A DNA stretch of 21,085 nt from an uncultured Corynebacterium sp. (GTDB taxonomy: Bacteria; Actinomycetota; Actinomycetes; Mycobacteriales; Mycobacteriaceae): the NCBI RefSeq assembly GCF_902489365.1, contig NZ_CABTZR010000040.1, positions 1 to 21,085 of the forward strand. Direction: 5' to 3'. Of the stretch, positions 7,221-14,062 are shown piece after piece. The stretch's first letter is position 1, and each line of letters begins with the position of its first letter. A program made the translations under genes and the position numbers. The notes beneath the pieces are model-generated. The model did not search any database. It had not been told where the DNA came from and worked only from the letters and a program-made list of their open reading frames with translations.

Positions 7221-9167
7221 TTAAGATCTGGCCGCGACGACGAAGGGGCCAATCTGTTTAGTGGTCCAGCCTTCTTCAAAGACCTCCGGGTTGAAGAACA
7301 CCGCGCGGTAGCGCACGTTGGGCTGATTGGGGTAAATGTCTTCTGCCAAGTGCGTCTTGTAGCCATCCCCGGGTTCCTTGATGTCACCGCGGAAGATGAG
7401 CACGTCTGGGCCGCGCCACGGTGAGGACTCGAGGGAATGCGAGAACTCCTTCGGAGTCTGGTCCCAGGAATTGGAAGCCCACTCTTCAATCTGCAGGTTA
7501 CGGGTGCTGAACTCTCCCAACGGGTTGGCATAGTTGCTGGTGAAGGCGTTAAACCCGTAGTAGGGGTTGTAGGCCATGAAGAGCTTTTCGTCCGTGAGGA
7601 CGACGGTGTCGTCGGCCGCGTAGCCCTGGGCGTCGATGAACTCACGGATCTTTCCGTAATTAGCGGAAGAATCGCTGGTGTAGCGGTCCGCGCGCTCCCC
7701 GTAGCCGTCGGTATCGGTATAAGCGTGATCTAAGGCGGTCACGTTCGTCGCGGGGATTTGCTGCGCATAGTAAATACCGCCCAGCCCCATGATGATGGCA
7801 AAGACCAGGGTCATGCGCTTGCTGATGGTCTCAGTAATGCCCGCCGGGTAGAGCGTGGGCAGGCCCATGAGGCGGACGTCGGCCAGCGCGAGAATGCCCG
7901 CCGTGGCGAAGAGGACCGCGACCATCAGCTCCAGGCGGAAGCCCAGCAGCGTGCTGCCGGCGAGAGTCATGACCATGGAAGCCAAAGTCCACAGGTAAGT
8001 GCCGACGAGCGCGGTGCCCATAGCTCGGATTTCGGGCTCATCGACGCGCAAGATGAGGTAGATCAGGCCAATAAGGCTGAGGGCGCCGATGACGGACAAG
8101 GAGAGGAAGGGCGCCGGGATTTGGGTGCCCTCCTCCGGCAGGTAGTGCTGCGCGGTGGATTCTAGCGGGGCGGTGGCGTGCAGGACGGCGTGCAGATACG
8201 GTGCCCAAGCAATCGCGGCGATGGCCAGGGATCCGGCCGCGATGGCGGCGAGGCGCACGAGGGGAGTCCACGTACGGTCGGCCACGCACGTAACGAGTGC
8301 AATGAGGCTGACGATGGTAAGCGCCACGGCTCCCGTGTACAGCGTGTAGAAGCAGGCGGAGATTCCGAGGTAGATGGCGATTGCGGCGGTGGAGAACCAC
8401 GAGGAGCCGTAGAAGGCGTGTGAGCACAGGACAGCTACCGCTGGTACGCCCATTGCGATGACCGCGGAATACGGTTCTTCAGCGCCGATGGTCAGGGTCA
8501 CCGCTGTGGTGGTCAAGGCAATGGCGGTGGCTACCGGTAGGGAACCGGCAAGCCGCTGCCACAGCGGAACCAGGATGCACCCGGCCACGGCCAAGGAGAT
8601 GAGGCTCCAGGGTTGGTAGACCTCCCAGCCGGGCATGTTGAGGATGTTGGCCAGCCGGCCGCCCAACCAGAACCAGCCCAGCGGGTAGAAGGTGGGCAGG
8701 CCCTCGTAGTTCATGTCCGCATAGGAGCTGGCTTCCGTGACGCGGGTGAGGAATTGGGTGCGGAACACCTGATCGACCTGGACGCCGTCGAGCCAGAGGC
8801 GCGAGGCCGATAGTGGCAGGCCGATACTGGTTAGCGTGAGTAGCGCTGGGGAGATGTAGCACAGGGCGGTGGTCAGCCACGTCCGCCAGCGGGGCCGCGG
8901 CGAGGCACCAATAACCCACCACACGCACAGAGCGCCCACCAGGAGAACGGTGAGCGCAGTTCCCGCGGTGCTCAATGCGCGGGTCACCATCGACGTGCTG
9001 AACGCCGGAAGGGAGACCGTCTTGAAGGCGAAGAAACCAATGAGCGTGATAAGGCCGCCACCTACAGCGGCGGCGGCCATTCCCACGAGAGTGGCGCGAC
9101 GCGTCAAGCGGTCGACGTTATATTCCACGGTGGGGGAGATAGACGACGTGGCGGGAGACTCAGTCAT
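7221..9167 (-). CDS. aftA: AftA, galactan 5-O-arabinofuranosyltransferase
   Basis: The 648-residue protein resembles Rv3792 in length and topology: a short cytoplasmic N-terminus, about a dozen membrane helices and a soluble C-terminal domain of about 180 residues outside the membrane. AftA is a GT-C enzyme that transfers the first arabinofuranose from decaprenyl-phospho-arabinose to galactan, the primer that Emb extends. An acidic motif in the first extracytoplasmic loop, LWLDGVQVDQVFRTQF, fits the catalytic aspartates of the family. The ATG at 9167 is chosen over an in-frame GTG at 9185 because GGAG lies nine bases before it. The gene follows dprE2 by 38 bases and precedes embC by 31, the same order as in M. 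tuberculosis. Confidence 0.93.
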   Translation of the reverse strand: MTESPATSSISPTVEYNVDRLTRRATLVGMAAAAVGGGLITLIGFFAFKTVSLPAFSTSMVTRALSTAGTALTVLLVGALCVWWVIGASPRPRWRTWLTTALCYISPALLTLTSIGLPLSASRLWLDGVQVDQVFRTQFLTRVTEASSYADMNYEGLPTFYPLGWFWLGGRLANILNMPGWEVYQPWSLISLAVAGCILVPLWQRLAGSLPVATAIALTTTAVTLTIGAEEPYSAVIAMGVPAVAVLCSHAFYGSSWFSTAAIAIYLGISACFYTLYTGAVALTIVSLIALVTCVADRTWTPLVRLAAIAAGSLAIAAIAWAPYLHAVLHATAPLESTAQHYLPEEGTQIPAPFLSLSVIGALSLIGLIYLILRVDEPEIRAMGTALVGTYLWTLASMVMTLAGSTLLGFRLELMVAVLFATAGILALADVRLMGLPTLYPAGITETISKRMTLVFAIIMGLGGIYYAQQIPATNVTALDHAYTDTDGYGERADRYTSDSSANYGKIREFIDAQGYAADDTVVLTDEKLFMAYNPYYGFNAFTSNYANPLGEFSTRNLQIEEWASNSWDQTPKEFSHSLESSPWRGPDVLIFRGDIKEPGDGYKTHLAEDIYPNQPNVRYRAVFFNPEVFEEGWTTKQIGPFVVAARS

Positions 9168-9205
9168 GCACTTAGTCTCCCACACGCCGTGGACTTAGCG
9201 GAACT

Positions 9206-9964
9206 TTAGAAAGGCAGCTTCCGGAAGATCGCCTGCGGGATGAACTTGAATCCCAAGGACACGTACTCAAAGAGCGGGTGCACGAAGATGGACTGCTTGC
9301 CGTCGAGCACTGCCTTGACGGTGGCCTTGGCTACGTCGGAGACGTTAACGGTCAGTGGTGCCTCGCCGGCGTCTGCCGACATCTTGGTGCGCACCTGGCC
9401 CGGGCGGACCACGAGCACGTTGGCGCCGGAGCCGCGCAGGGCCTCGCCGAGGTTGATGAAGAAGCCGTCCACGCCGGCCTTGGAGGCGCCGTAGACAAAG
9501 TTGGAGCGGCGCACGCGCATGCCGGCGACGGAGGACAGCGCCACGATGGTGCCGTGGCCCTGCTGCTGGAACTTCTGTCCGAGTAAGACTCCGAGGGAGA
9601 CCGGTGCGGTGAAGTTAGTCTGGGCCGAGGCAACTGCCTTGGCCTGGTCCTGCCAGAGTTCCTCCTGGTCACCGAGGGTGCCGAAAGCGATGATGGCGAC
9701 GTCGACATCGCCGCGCTCAAACGCGCGCTTGACGACGTCCCCGTGGCCCTCGAAATCAGTCGCGTCAAAGTCGATGACCTCGACGTCGCCGCCGCGGGAC
9801 TCGATGGTGGCGCGGGCCTCCGCGATGCGTGGGGAGTCGGCACGAGCAGCCAAGGTGACCTTGGCCGGACCGCGCTCGAGGAATTCCTCGACGATGCCGA
9901 GGCCGATCTCGGAGGTGCCGCCGAGAAGGAGGATGTGTTGTGCTTGGCCTACTGCATTCAGCAT
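9206..9964 (-). CDS. dprE2: DprE2, decaprenylphosphoryl-2-keto-ribose reductase
   Basis: A 252-residue short-chain dehydrogenase. The nucleotide-binding glycine motif GGTSEIG is at residues 15-21, a catalytic serine lies in VALSSVAG (S144/S145), and the YxxxK pair is Y158 and K162 in VYGASKAG. DprE2 uses NADH to reduce the keto intermediate made by DprE1, completing the epimerisation of decaprenyl-phospho-ribose to decaprenyl-phospho-arabinose, the sole arabinose donor for AG. The hydrophobic C-terminus (LFEYVSLGFKFIPQAIF) may contact the membrane or the polyprenyl substrate. The start is ATG 9964, with AAAGGA upstream, 14 bases after the dprE1 stop. The open frame continues upstream to 10399 but only antisense to, and out of frame with, dprE1, so that extension is discarded. 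Confidence 0.95.
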   Translation of the reverse strand: MLNAVGQAQHILLLGGTSEIGLGIVEEFLERGPAKVTLAARADSPRIAEARATIESRGGDVEVIDFDATDFEGHGDVVKRAFERGDVDVAIIAFGTLGDQEELWQDQAKAVASAQTNFTAPVSLGVLLGQKFQQQGHGTIVALSSVAGMRVRRSNFVYGASKAGVDGFFINLGEALRGSGANVLVVRPGQVRTKMSADAGEAPLTVNVSDVAKATVKAVLDGKQSIFVHPLFEYVSLGFKFIPQAIFRKLPF

Positions 9965-9978
9965 GAGGTTATTCCTTT

Positions 9979-11394
9979 CTAGTGCAGCTCGAGGCGGCGG
10001 GACATATCGGAGGCGAAGACGCCGGTCGGGTCGATGTCGTTGCGGGTCTTGAGCCATCCCTCGAGGCCCGGGTACATCTTGTGGAAGTTCTCCGCCGAGG
10101 TGCGGGACTCCTTGGCCAGGTAGAGGCGGCCACCAAATTCCATGACGCGCTTGTCTAGATCGTCGAGGAAGGTGCCCAGGCCCGGCTTGATGGGGAAGTC
10201 CACGCAGACATTCCAGCCCGGCATCGGGTAAGACAGCGGGGCCTTGTTGCCCGGGCCGAAGAGCTTGAACACGTTGAGCGCGGAGTAGTGGCTGGAGCGC
10301 TGCATGTCCCGGATGATCTCCTTGAAGGGCTCGACGGCGTCGGTCGGCACCACGAACTGGTACTGCAGGAAGCCGTTGGAGCCGTAGCCGCGGTTCCACT
10401 CGCCGATGAGATCCAGCGGCTGGTAGAACTGCGTGAGGTTCTTGACCTGGTTACGCGCCGGGGCGCCCATGAGGTAGTAGGCCTCGCCGATAGCCATGAG
10501 CGAGAGCTTGTTCATGGTGAAGTTCGGGAAGATATCCGGAACGGTCATCAGCTGCGGGGCATTGAACTTCAGCGGATCTTTCGCCAGCTTCGGGTTCAGC
10601 TCCTCCAGCTGCTCTAGCGTGGCCAGGGAGCCGCGGGAAATGGTGGAGCGGCCCAGTTTCGGCTCTGGGGAGATGACGTCGAACCACGCGGAGGAATAGG
10701 TGTAATTGTGCTCTGATCCATCGGAGTGGAAGGCGATGGTTTCCTCGAGGTTATCCGTGCGGTCGGTATCCGCGATGAAGTAGGCGGTTTCCGTCTTCGT
10801 CATCTTGATCTTGGCGCGCAGGATGATGCCGGTAAGGCCCATGCCGCCGACGGTGGCCCAGAAAAGATCGCCGCTCGGGTCATCCTCCGAGCCTTCCGGG
10901 GTCAGGTGCAGCACGCGGCCGTCTGCCACGAGCAACTCCATCGAGGCGACATGATCACCGAAGGAACCGGCGGAGTGGTGGTTCTTGCCGTGGATATCCG
11001 GGCCGATAGCACCACCGATGGTGACCTGGCGGGTACCCGGCAGAACCGGGACCCACAGGCCATAGGGCAGGGCGGCCTTCATGAGCTGGTCGAGGGTGAC
11101 GCCACCGTCGACGTCGACAATGCCCGACTCCGGGTCGATGGAGTGGATTTTGTTGAGCGGTTGCATGTCGATGACGAGGCCACCGGCGTTCTGCGCGGGG
11201 TCACCGTAGGAGCGGCCCATACCGCGGGCGATGACGCCACGGCGCAGGTGGGAAGGCTTATCAGCATTGTCCTCAGCCACCTGGGCGACGGCCGTCTTGA
11301 TGACGTCGACGTCTGGGGTGGACAAAACGTGGGCGGTTGTCGCCGCCGTGCGGCCCCAACCGTGGAGGGACTTCTCAGTAGTATGCAGTTCCAT
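9979..11394 (-). CDS. dprE1: DprE1, decaprenylphosphoryl-beta-D-ribose 2'-oxidase
   Basis: A 471-residue flavoprotein of the vanillyl-alcohol-oxidase family. FAD-binding segments are RGMGRSYGDP at residues 57-66 and IGGAIGPDIHGKNHHSAGS at about 126-144. The C-terminal substrate domain includes GWNVCVDFPIKPG with Cys397, which aligns with Cys387 of M. tuberculosis DprE1, the residue attacked covalently by benzothiazinones. YLAKES nearby fits the substrate-binding lysine region. The enzyme oxidises decaprenyl-phospho-ribose at C2'. It is the first gene of a dprE1-dprE2-aftA-embC unit. The ATG at 11394 follows an AAAGAG-type site; a TATAAA hexamer about 35 bases upstream suggests a leadered transcript. 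The protein has no signal peptide. Confidence 0.96.
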   Translation of the reverse strand: MELHTTEKSLHGWGRTAATTAHVLSTPDVDVIKTAVAQVAEDNADKPSHLRRGVIARGMGRSYGDPAQNAGGLVIDMQPLNKIHSIDPESGIVDVDGGVTLDQLMKAALPYGLWVPVLPGTRQVTIGGAIGPDIHGKNHHSAGSFGDHVASMELLVADGRVLHLTPEGSEDDPSGDLFWATVGGMGLTGIILRAKIKMTKTETAYFIADTDRTDNLEETIAFHSDGSEHNYTYSSAWFDVISPEPKLGRSTISRGSLATLEQLEELNPKLAKDPLKFNAPQLMTVPDIFPNFTMNKLSLMAIGEAYYLMGAPARNQVKNLTQFYQPLDLIGEWNRGYGSNGFLQYQFVVPTDAVEPFKEIIRDMQRSSHYSALNVFKLFGPGNKAPLSYPMPGWNVCVDFPIKPGLGTFLDDLDKRVMEFGGRLYLAKESRTSAENFHKMYPGLEGWLKTRNDIDPTGVFASDMSRRLELH

Positions 11395-11427
11395 CTCTTA
11401 CTCTTTGATTCGATGTGATGGGTCGGT

Positions 11428-11433
11428 TTTATA
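11428..11433 (-). promoter_or_regulatory. Predicted -10 element of the dprE1 operon (TATAAA)
   Basis: On the minus strand TATAAA lies in the 154-base space between the 92-residue gene and dprE1. A start point near 11421 would give a leader of about 27 bases that includes the AAAGAG ribosome-binding site. The -35 region is poor. Confidence 0.4.
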
Positions 11434-11502
11434 CACTACCTAGGCGATAGTGCCTGTGGCGTGAGTGAAAACGTGAGATTAGGTACAAAAGCCAAGCAAA
11501 CG

Positions 11503-11514
11503 GAACATTTGTTC
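11503..11514. promoter_or_regulatory. Possible LexA-type operator (GAAC-ATTT-GTTC)
   Basis: The 12-base sequence fits the core GAACRNNYGTTC of actinobacterial and Bacillus SOS boxes. The flanking bases (G before, T after) differ from the usual C and G. It lies about 70 bases upstream of the predicted dprE1 -10 and just after the stop of the 92-residue gene. It may be a chance match. Confidence 0.2.
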
Positions 11515-11548
11515 TGTCCGGTTGTGTGGGTTTCGGTCCTGTTTATGG

Positions 11549-11827
11549 CTAGTACAGATCCATGATCTGCCGGATTTCCTCGGGAAGTTCGTCTTGGGAG
11601 GTGATCTCGGGGCCTTCATAAGAACGCAGGATTTCATAGACACGGCCGCGCGACGTGGAGTCGAGGATGGGCAGTTCCTCGGCGATGAGCCGCGTCATAA
11701 AACCATTGAGTGGCAGTGAGGTGTGCTCGGTAGCGAGGAAGTGCCCGTGGCGCTTGTCGTCCTCGGCGCGCTCATCTTGCGCCGCGCGCTGTGCCGGAGT
11801 GAGGTGCTCTTTTTTGGAGGAGTACAT
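11549..11827 (-). CDS. Hypothetical small soluble protein (92 aa)
   Basis: A 92-residue, strongly charged protein without membrane segments or cysteines. The first 35 residues are highly polar (KKEHL, DERAEDDKRHGH) and probably helical or disordered; the rest is a compact amphipathic domain with LNGFMTRLIAEELP and GRVYEILRSYEGP, ending in LPEEIRQIMDLY. I do not recognise the family. The start at 11827 is supported by TAGGCT exactly seven bases upstream. It is on the same strand as dprE1, 154 bases upstream of it, and divergent from the 140-residue membrane protein gene. The coherent amphipathic pattern and promoter support a real gene. Confidence 0.65.
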   Translation of the reverse strand: MYSSKKEHLTPAQRAAQDERAEDDKRHGHFLATEHTSLPLNGFMTRLIAEELPILDSTSRGRVYEILRSYEGPEITSQDELPEEIRQIMDLY

Positions 11828-11830
11828 GCA

Positions 11831-11843
11831 CGGTAGCCTACCG
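11831..11843. promoter_or_regulatory. 13-base inverted repeat in a divergent promoter
   Basis: CGGTAG-C-CTACCG is a perfect six-base inverted repeat with one central base. It overlaps the predicted -10 (TAGGCT) of the leftward 92-residue gene and lies seven bases from the -10 (TAAAGT) of the rightward gene, a good place for a dimeric repressor. Confidence 0.3.
11835..11840 (-). promoter_or_regulatory. Predicted -10 element (TAGGCT), leaderless transcript
   Basis: TAGGCT on the minus strand, seven bases (ACCGTGC), then ATG at 11827. The element is embedded in the inverted repeat at 11831-11843. Confidence 0.4.
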
Positions 11844-11849
11844 CCCGCC

Positions 11850-11855
11850 TAAAGT
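11850..11855 (+). promoter_or_regulatory. Predicted -10 element (TAAAGT), leaderless transcript
   Basis: TAAAGT followed by eight bases and the ATG at 11864, with no clear ribosome-binding site between. Confidence 0.4.
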
Positions 11856-11863
11856 GGTGCGGT

Positions 11864-12286
11864 ATGACTTCTCCCAAGCAAGACAATTATGCCCTGGATG
11901 ACACCCTCGCCGGACGTATCACCCAAGCCACGGCCGTGGCGATCATGACCTCTTATCCGGATTGGATCAAGAACAAGACTGCGCTCGTGTCCGCCTATGT
12001 CCTGTCTTTCTTAGGCTTTGGTGCACTCGTGGCAATTACTAATGCCGAGAGCCATGAGGGGCAACCGGAGCCGGAGAAGCCGGAGGTGTCGCTGTGGGCG
12101 CTTCCGGTTGGCCTTGGTGCGCTCGTGGTTGGCGGCTGGTTGGGGATTAAGGCACAGCGGGGAATCGTTAGCTTTATCCGCCGCCGCGGCGTGGCAAAAC
12201 CGTGGACAGTGTGGGGCGGAATCGGGGCCGCCATCGTGTTCATCCTCAGCGAGCTCGAAGCACGCGAGAACGCCGCCCGAAACTAA
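11864..12286 (+). CDS. Hypothetical small membrane protein (140 aa)
   Basis: A 140-residue protein with three likely membrane segments: about residues 42-60 (SAYVLSFLGFGALVAIT), 77-93 (LWALPVGLGALVVGGWL) and 115-130 (WTVWGGIGAAIVFIL). The N-terminal 35 residues are cytoplasmic-looking and end in YPDWIKNKT. A proline- and glutamate-rich loop (QPEPEKPEV) joins the first two helices, and a basic loop (IRRRGVAKP) the second and third. I recognise no family. The start is supported by the TAAAGT hexamer upstream. It is divergent from the 92-residue gene across a 36-base shared promoter region, and 20 bases upstream of the pRiA4b ORF-3-like gene. Confidence 0.7.
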   Translation: MTSPKQDNYALDDTLAGRITQATAVAIMTSYPDWIKNKTALVSAYVLSFLGFGALVAITNAESHEGQPEPEKPEVSLWALPVGLGALVVGGWLGIKAQRGIVSFIRRRGVAKPWTVWGGIGAAIVFILSELEARENAARN

Positions 12287-12293
12287 AAGTGCG

Positions 12294-12299
12294 TATGGT
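12294..12299 (+). promoter_or_regulatory. Predicted -10 element (TATGGT), leaderless transcript
   Basis: TATGGT, seven bases (ggggcac), then ATG at 12307. It supports 12307 over the in-frame GTG 12289 and ATG 12295, which lie upstream of or inside the element. Confidence 0.4.
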
Positions 12300-12306
12300 G
12301 GGGCAC

Positions 12307-13182
12307 ATGAGCTCACAGGTCACAGATTTGGCGCAGGTCCGCGCCAAACGTGGTGATTCTGCTCGAACACTGCTGTGTCAGGTGTCCAATGTTCGCGCGG
12401 AAGCCGAGGTGCACCGTCAGATTGGTTTCTCGGACGCACTCACGCTGGAAGAGCTTCATCATATTCTCGAGGTCTGCTTCGGACTGCCTCAAGAGGATTC
12501 GCCGTGGCACTTTTTTGAACATACCGATGCCCGCGGCCAACGAATCGATCCGAGCCATACCGTGCGCGAATTCTTAAGCCGCGAAGGCGAGCAGATTGAT
12601 TATGCCTGGGGGCTGTGGGATTTCGAGATAGTCGTGGTGGAGACCTATCCGCGCGATAACGGCACGCCGGAGGCTCTGTGCGTAGGCGGCTCCGGATCTT
12701 TTCAGACACCGTTTGATCTCACCGCCGTGAATGCTGAGCTCACAGGCCAGGAAACCATTGATGAAGTTCTGGATCTTGTGGTTAGTCCCGTCCGCGCGCT
12801 CATTGAAAGAACCCGGCTCTATGACTTCGTTCCGCTCCTCCAAGCTTTGGACTTGCATCGCGAAGTCAGCATTGATGCTCGGGCGTACCGCCAGCTGCGT
12901 ACTCTGCCGCGAGAAGTAACAAACGAAGGCAAGGACGCCTTTTGGTCGATGGCGCTGGCGCTGTCCTGCATGGGCGGGCGCGAGCTGACGGATTCCGTGG
13001 TGGAGACCGCCATGGCGGCATTGGGCTGGGTCGACGATGACGGCGAGGAGCTTCGCGGTGCTGAGATTCGGGAGCTGTGCACGGCTTCGCTTAAGGTGCT
13101 TTCTTCTCTCGGCGCCTATGGTGAAGACGCCGTCGCACCCGTGGATCGCCTGGACATTTACCGCGCCCTCATCCGCGGGTAG
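12307..13182 (+). CDS. Plasmid pRiA4b ORF-3-like domain protein with C-terminal extension
   Basis: A 291-residue soluble protein. Its first ~150 residues follow the pattern of the pRiA4b ORF-3-like domain (PF07929). LTLEELHHILEVCFGL resembles the conserved helix, PWHFFEH the next strand with its histidine, and YAWGLWDFEIVVVE fits the family's tyrosine/aspartate-rich core before a glycine-rich turn (CVGGSGSF). The expected GDxWxHxI motif is degenerate here, so the match is partial. The last 140 residues are helical (ALALSCMGG, ETAMAALGW) with no domain I know. Biochemical function of the family is not established. The start is ATG 12307. The next gene, a GtrA-family gene, begins 11 bases after the stop, so linked transcription with the GtrA pair is plausible. 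Confidence 0.6.
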   Translation: MSSQVTDLAQVRAKRGDSARTLLCQVSNVRAEAEVHRQIGFSDALTLEELHHILEVCFGLPQEDSPWHFFEHTDARGQRIDPSHTVREFLSREGEQIDYAWGLWDFEIVVVETYPRDNGTPEALCVGGSGSFQTPFDLTAVNAELTGQETIDEVLDLVVSPVRALIERTRLYDFVPLLQALDLHREVSIDARAYRQLRTLPREVTNEGKDAFWSMALALSCMGGRELTDSVVETAMAALGWVDDDGEELRGAEIRELCTASLKVLSSLGAYGEDAVAPVDRLDIYRALIRG

Positions 13183-13185
13183 AGT
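13180..13185 (+). promoter_or_regulatory. Predicted -10 element (TAGAGT) for the GtrA pair
   Basis: TAGAGT overlaps the TAG stop of the preceding gene and is followed by eight bases and the GTG at 13194. No ribosome-binding site is evident, consistent with a leaderless mRNA. Confidence 0.35.
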
Positions 13186-13193
13186 ATTCCGCC

Positions 13194-13604
13194 GTGACTG
13201 AACCTACTTCCACCCTAAAGACACAGCTCGTGCGCTTTGTCTCCGTCGGTGTTTTCACTGCGGCCATCGACTATGGCCTCACCCTCTTCCTGACGTACCT
13301 AGGCCTGCACCGCTCCCTGGCCAAGGCGATCGGCTGGGTCTTCGGTACCATCGCCGCGTATGTGGCCAATGCTCGCTGGACTTTCGGTGCACAAGTATCT
13401 GGTCGTACCGCCGGTGCCGTGGGCATGCTGTACCTGTCTACCTTCGCCGTGCAGAACTTCCTGTATTGGGTGCTCAACGCTCCGCTGATCAGTCTGGGCT
13501 TTGAGGGCGCGCTGAAGGACACTATCGCCTTCGTCATCGCGCAGGGCGTGGCCACGGTGACTAACTTCGCCATTCAGCGCGTGTTCATTTTTAAGGGCAA
13601 GTAA
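13194..13604 (+). CDS. GtrA-family membrane protein, first of a tandem pair (Rv3789-like)
   Basis: A 136-residue protein with four predicted membrane helices at about residues 12-34, 41-60, 75-95 and 103-130, the GtrA layout. Family motifs are FVSVGVFTAAIDYGL near the start, YVANARWTF after helix 2, and ATVTNFAIQRVFIFKGK at the C-terminus. GtrA proteins are associated with polyprenyl-phosphate-linked sugars. The M. tuberculosis relative Rv3789 sits next to dprE1 and has been linked to decaprenyl-phospho-arabinose use or AftA recruitment. That makes a role in arabinan synthesis the likely one, although here the gene is on the strand opposite dprE1 and two kilobases away. The GTG at 13194 is the first start after the preceding gene. 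The second GtrA gene follows after two bases. Confidence 0.88.
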   Translation: MTEPTSTLKTQLVRFVSVGVFTAAIDYGLTLFLTYLGLHRSLAKAIGWVFGTIAAYVANARWTFGAQVSGRTAGAVGMLYLSTFAVQNFLYWVLNAPLISLGFEGALKDTIAFVIAQGVATVTNFAIQRVFIFKGK

Positions 13605-13606
13605 CT

Positions 13607-14062
13607 ATGGCAGGTCGCGCCGAACGCTTCTCCCAGTCGAACTCCTTGCATGCGCAGAGCGCGAAGTTCGCCATTACGGGAGCCATTGCCGCGCTTATCG
13701 ACGTCTCCCTGACCTGGCTTTTTCAAATTGGTTTAGGGGTGTTCGGGGATGTGGGCTCCCGAACTGTTGGCTTTGCTGTGGGTACTTTCGTGGCTTATCT
13801 GCTGAACCGGCGCTGGACCTTCAACGCGCGGGCCTCGAAGCGCCGCTTCGCTGCCGTGTTTGCCACCTACGCCATGACCTATGCGATCAACATTTTGTTG
13901 TATCGCTGGGCCTTCCCCTTTTTCGACCACAACCTAGACTGGCCCTCGTCCTGGGCACTGGCGGTGGCCTTTGTGATAGCGCAAGGCACGGCAACGCTCA
14001 TCAACTTTTTTGTGCAGCGGTGGGTCATTTTCCGCAGCACGCGCAAGTCCTTTGAGGTTTAG
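13607..14062 (+). CDS. GtrA-family membrane protein, second of a tandem pair
   Basis: A 151-residue protein with the same four-helix GtrA plan: AKFAITGAIAALIDVSLTW, then VGFAVGTFVAYLLNRRWTF, YAMTYAINILLYRW, and FVIAQGTATLINFFVQRW followed by a basic tail. The motifs match the upstream GtrA protein in order, but the sequences are clearly diverged, so this is an old duplication or two distinct subfamilies. Only two bases separate the genes, with AAGGG near the end of the first as ribosome-binding site, so the products are made together and could form a heteromer. The 3' end overlaps the convergent glfT1 stop by four bases. Confidence 0.88.
   Translation: MAGRAERFSQSNSLHAQSAKFAITGAIAALIDVSLTWLFQIGLGVFGDVGSRTVGFAVGTFVAYLLNRRWTFNARASKRRFAAVFATYAMTYAINILLYRWAFPFFDHNLDWPSSWALAVAFVIAQGTATLINFFVQRWVIFRSTRKSFEV

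Noticed and set aside
9965..10399. Upstream extension of the dprE2 frame
   Set aside because: It overlaps the conserved 3' part of dprE1 in another frame. ATG 9964 has a ribosome-binding site and yields the normal short-chain dehydrogenase start.
11498..11530. Intrinsic terminator for the 92-residue gene
   Set aside because: The only stem near the stop has four to five base pairs with too small a loop and no clean T tract, so I left it as a possible operator.
11831..11843. DtxR iron-box reading of GGTAGCCTACC
   Set aside because: It resembles the centre of the DtxR consensus but lacks one base in each half, so the half-site spacing is wrong and the flanks do not match.
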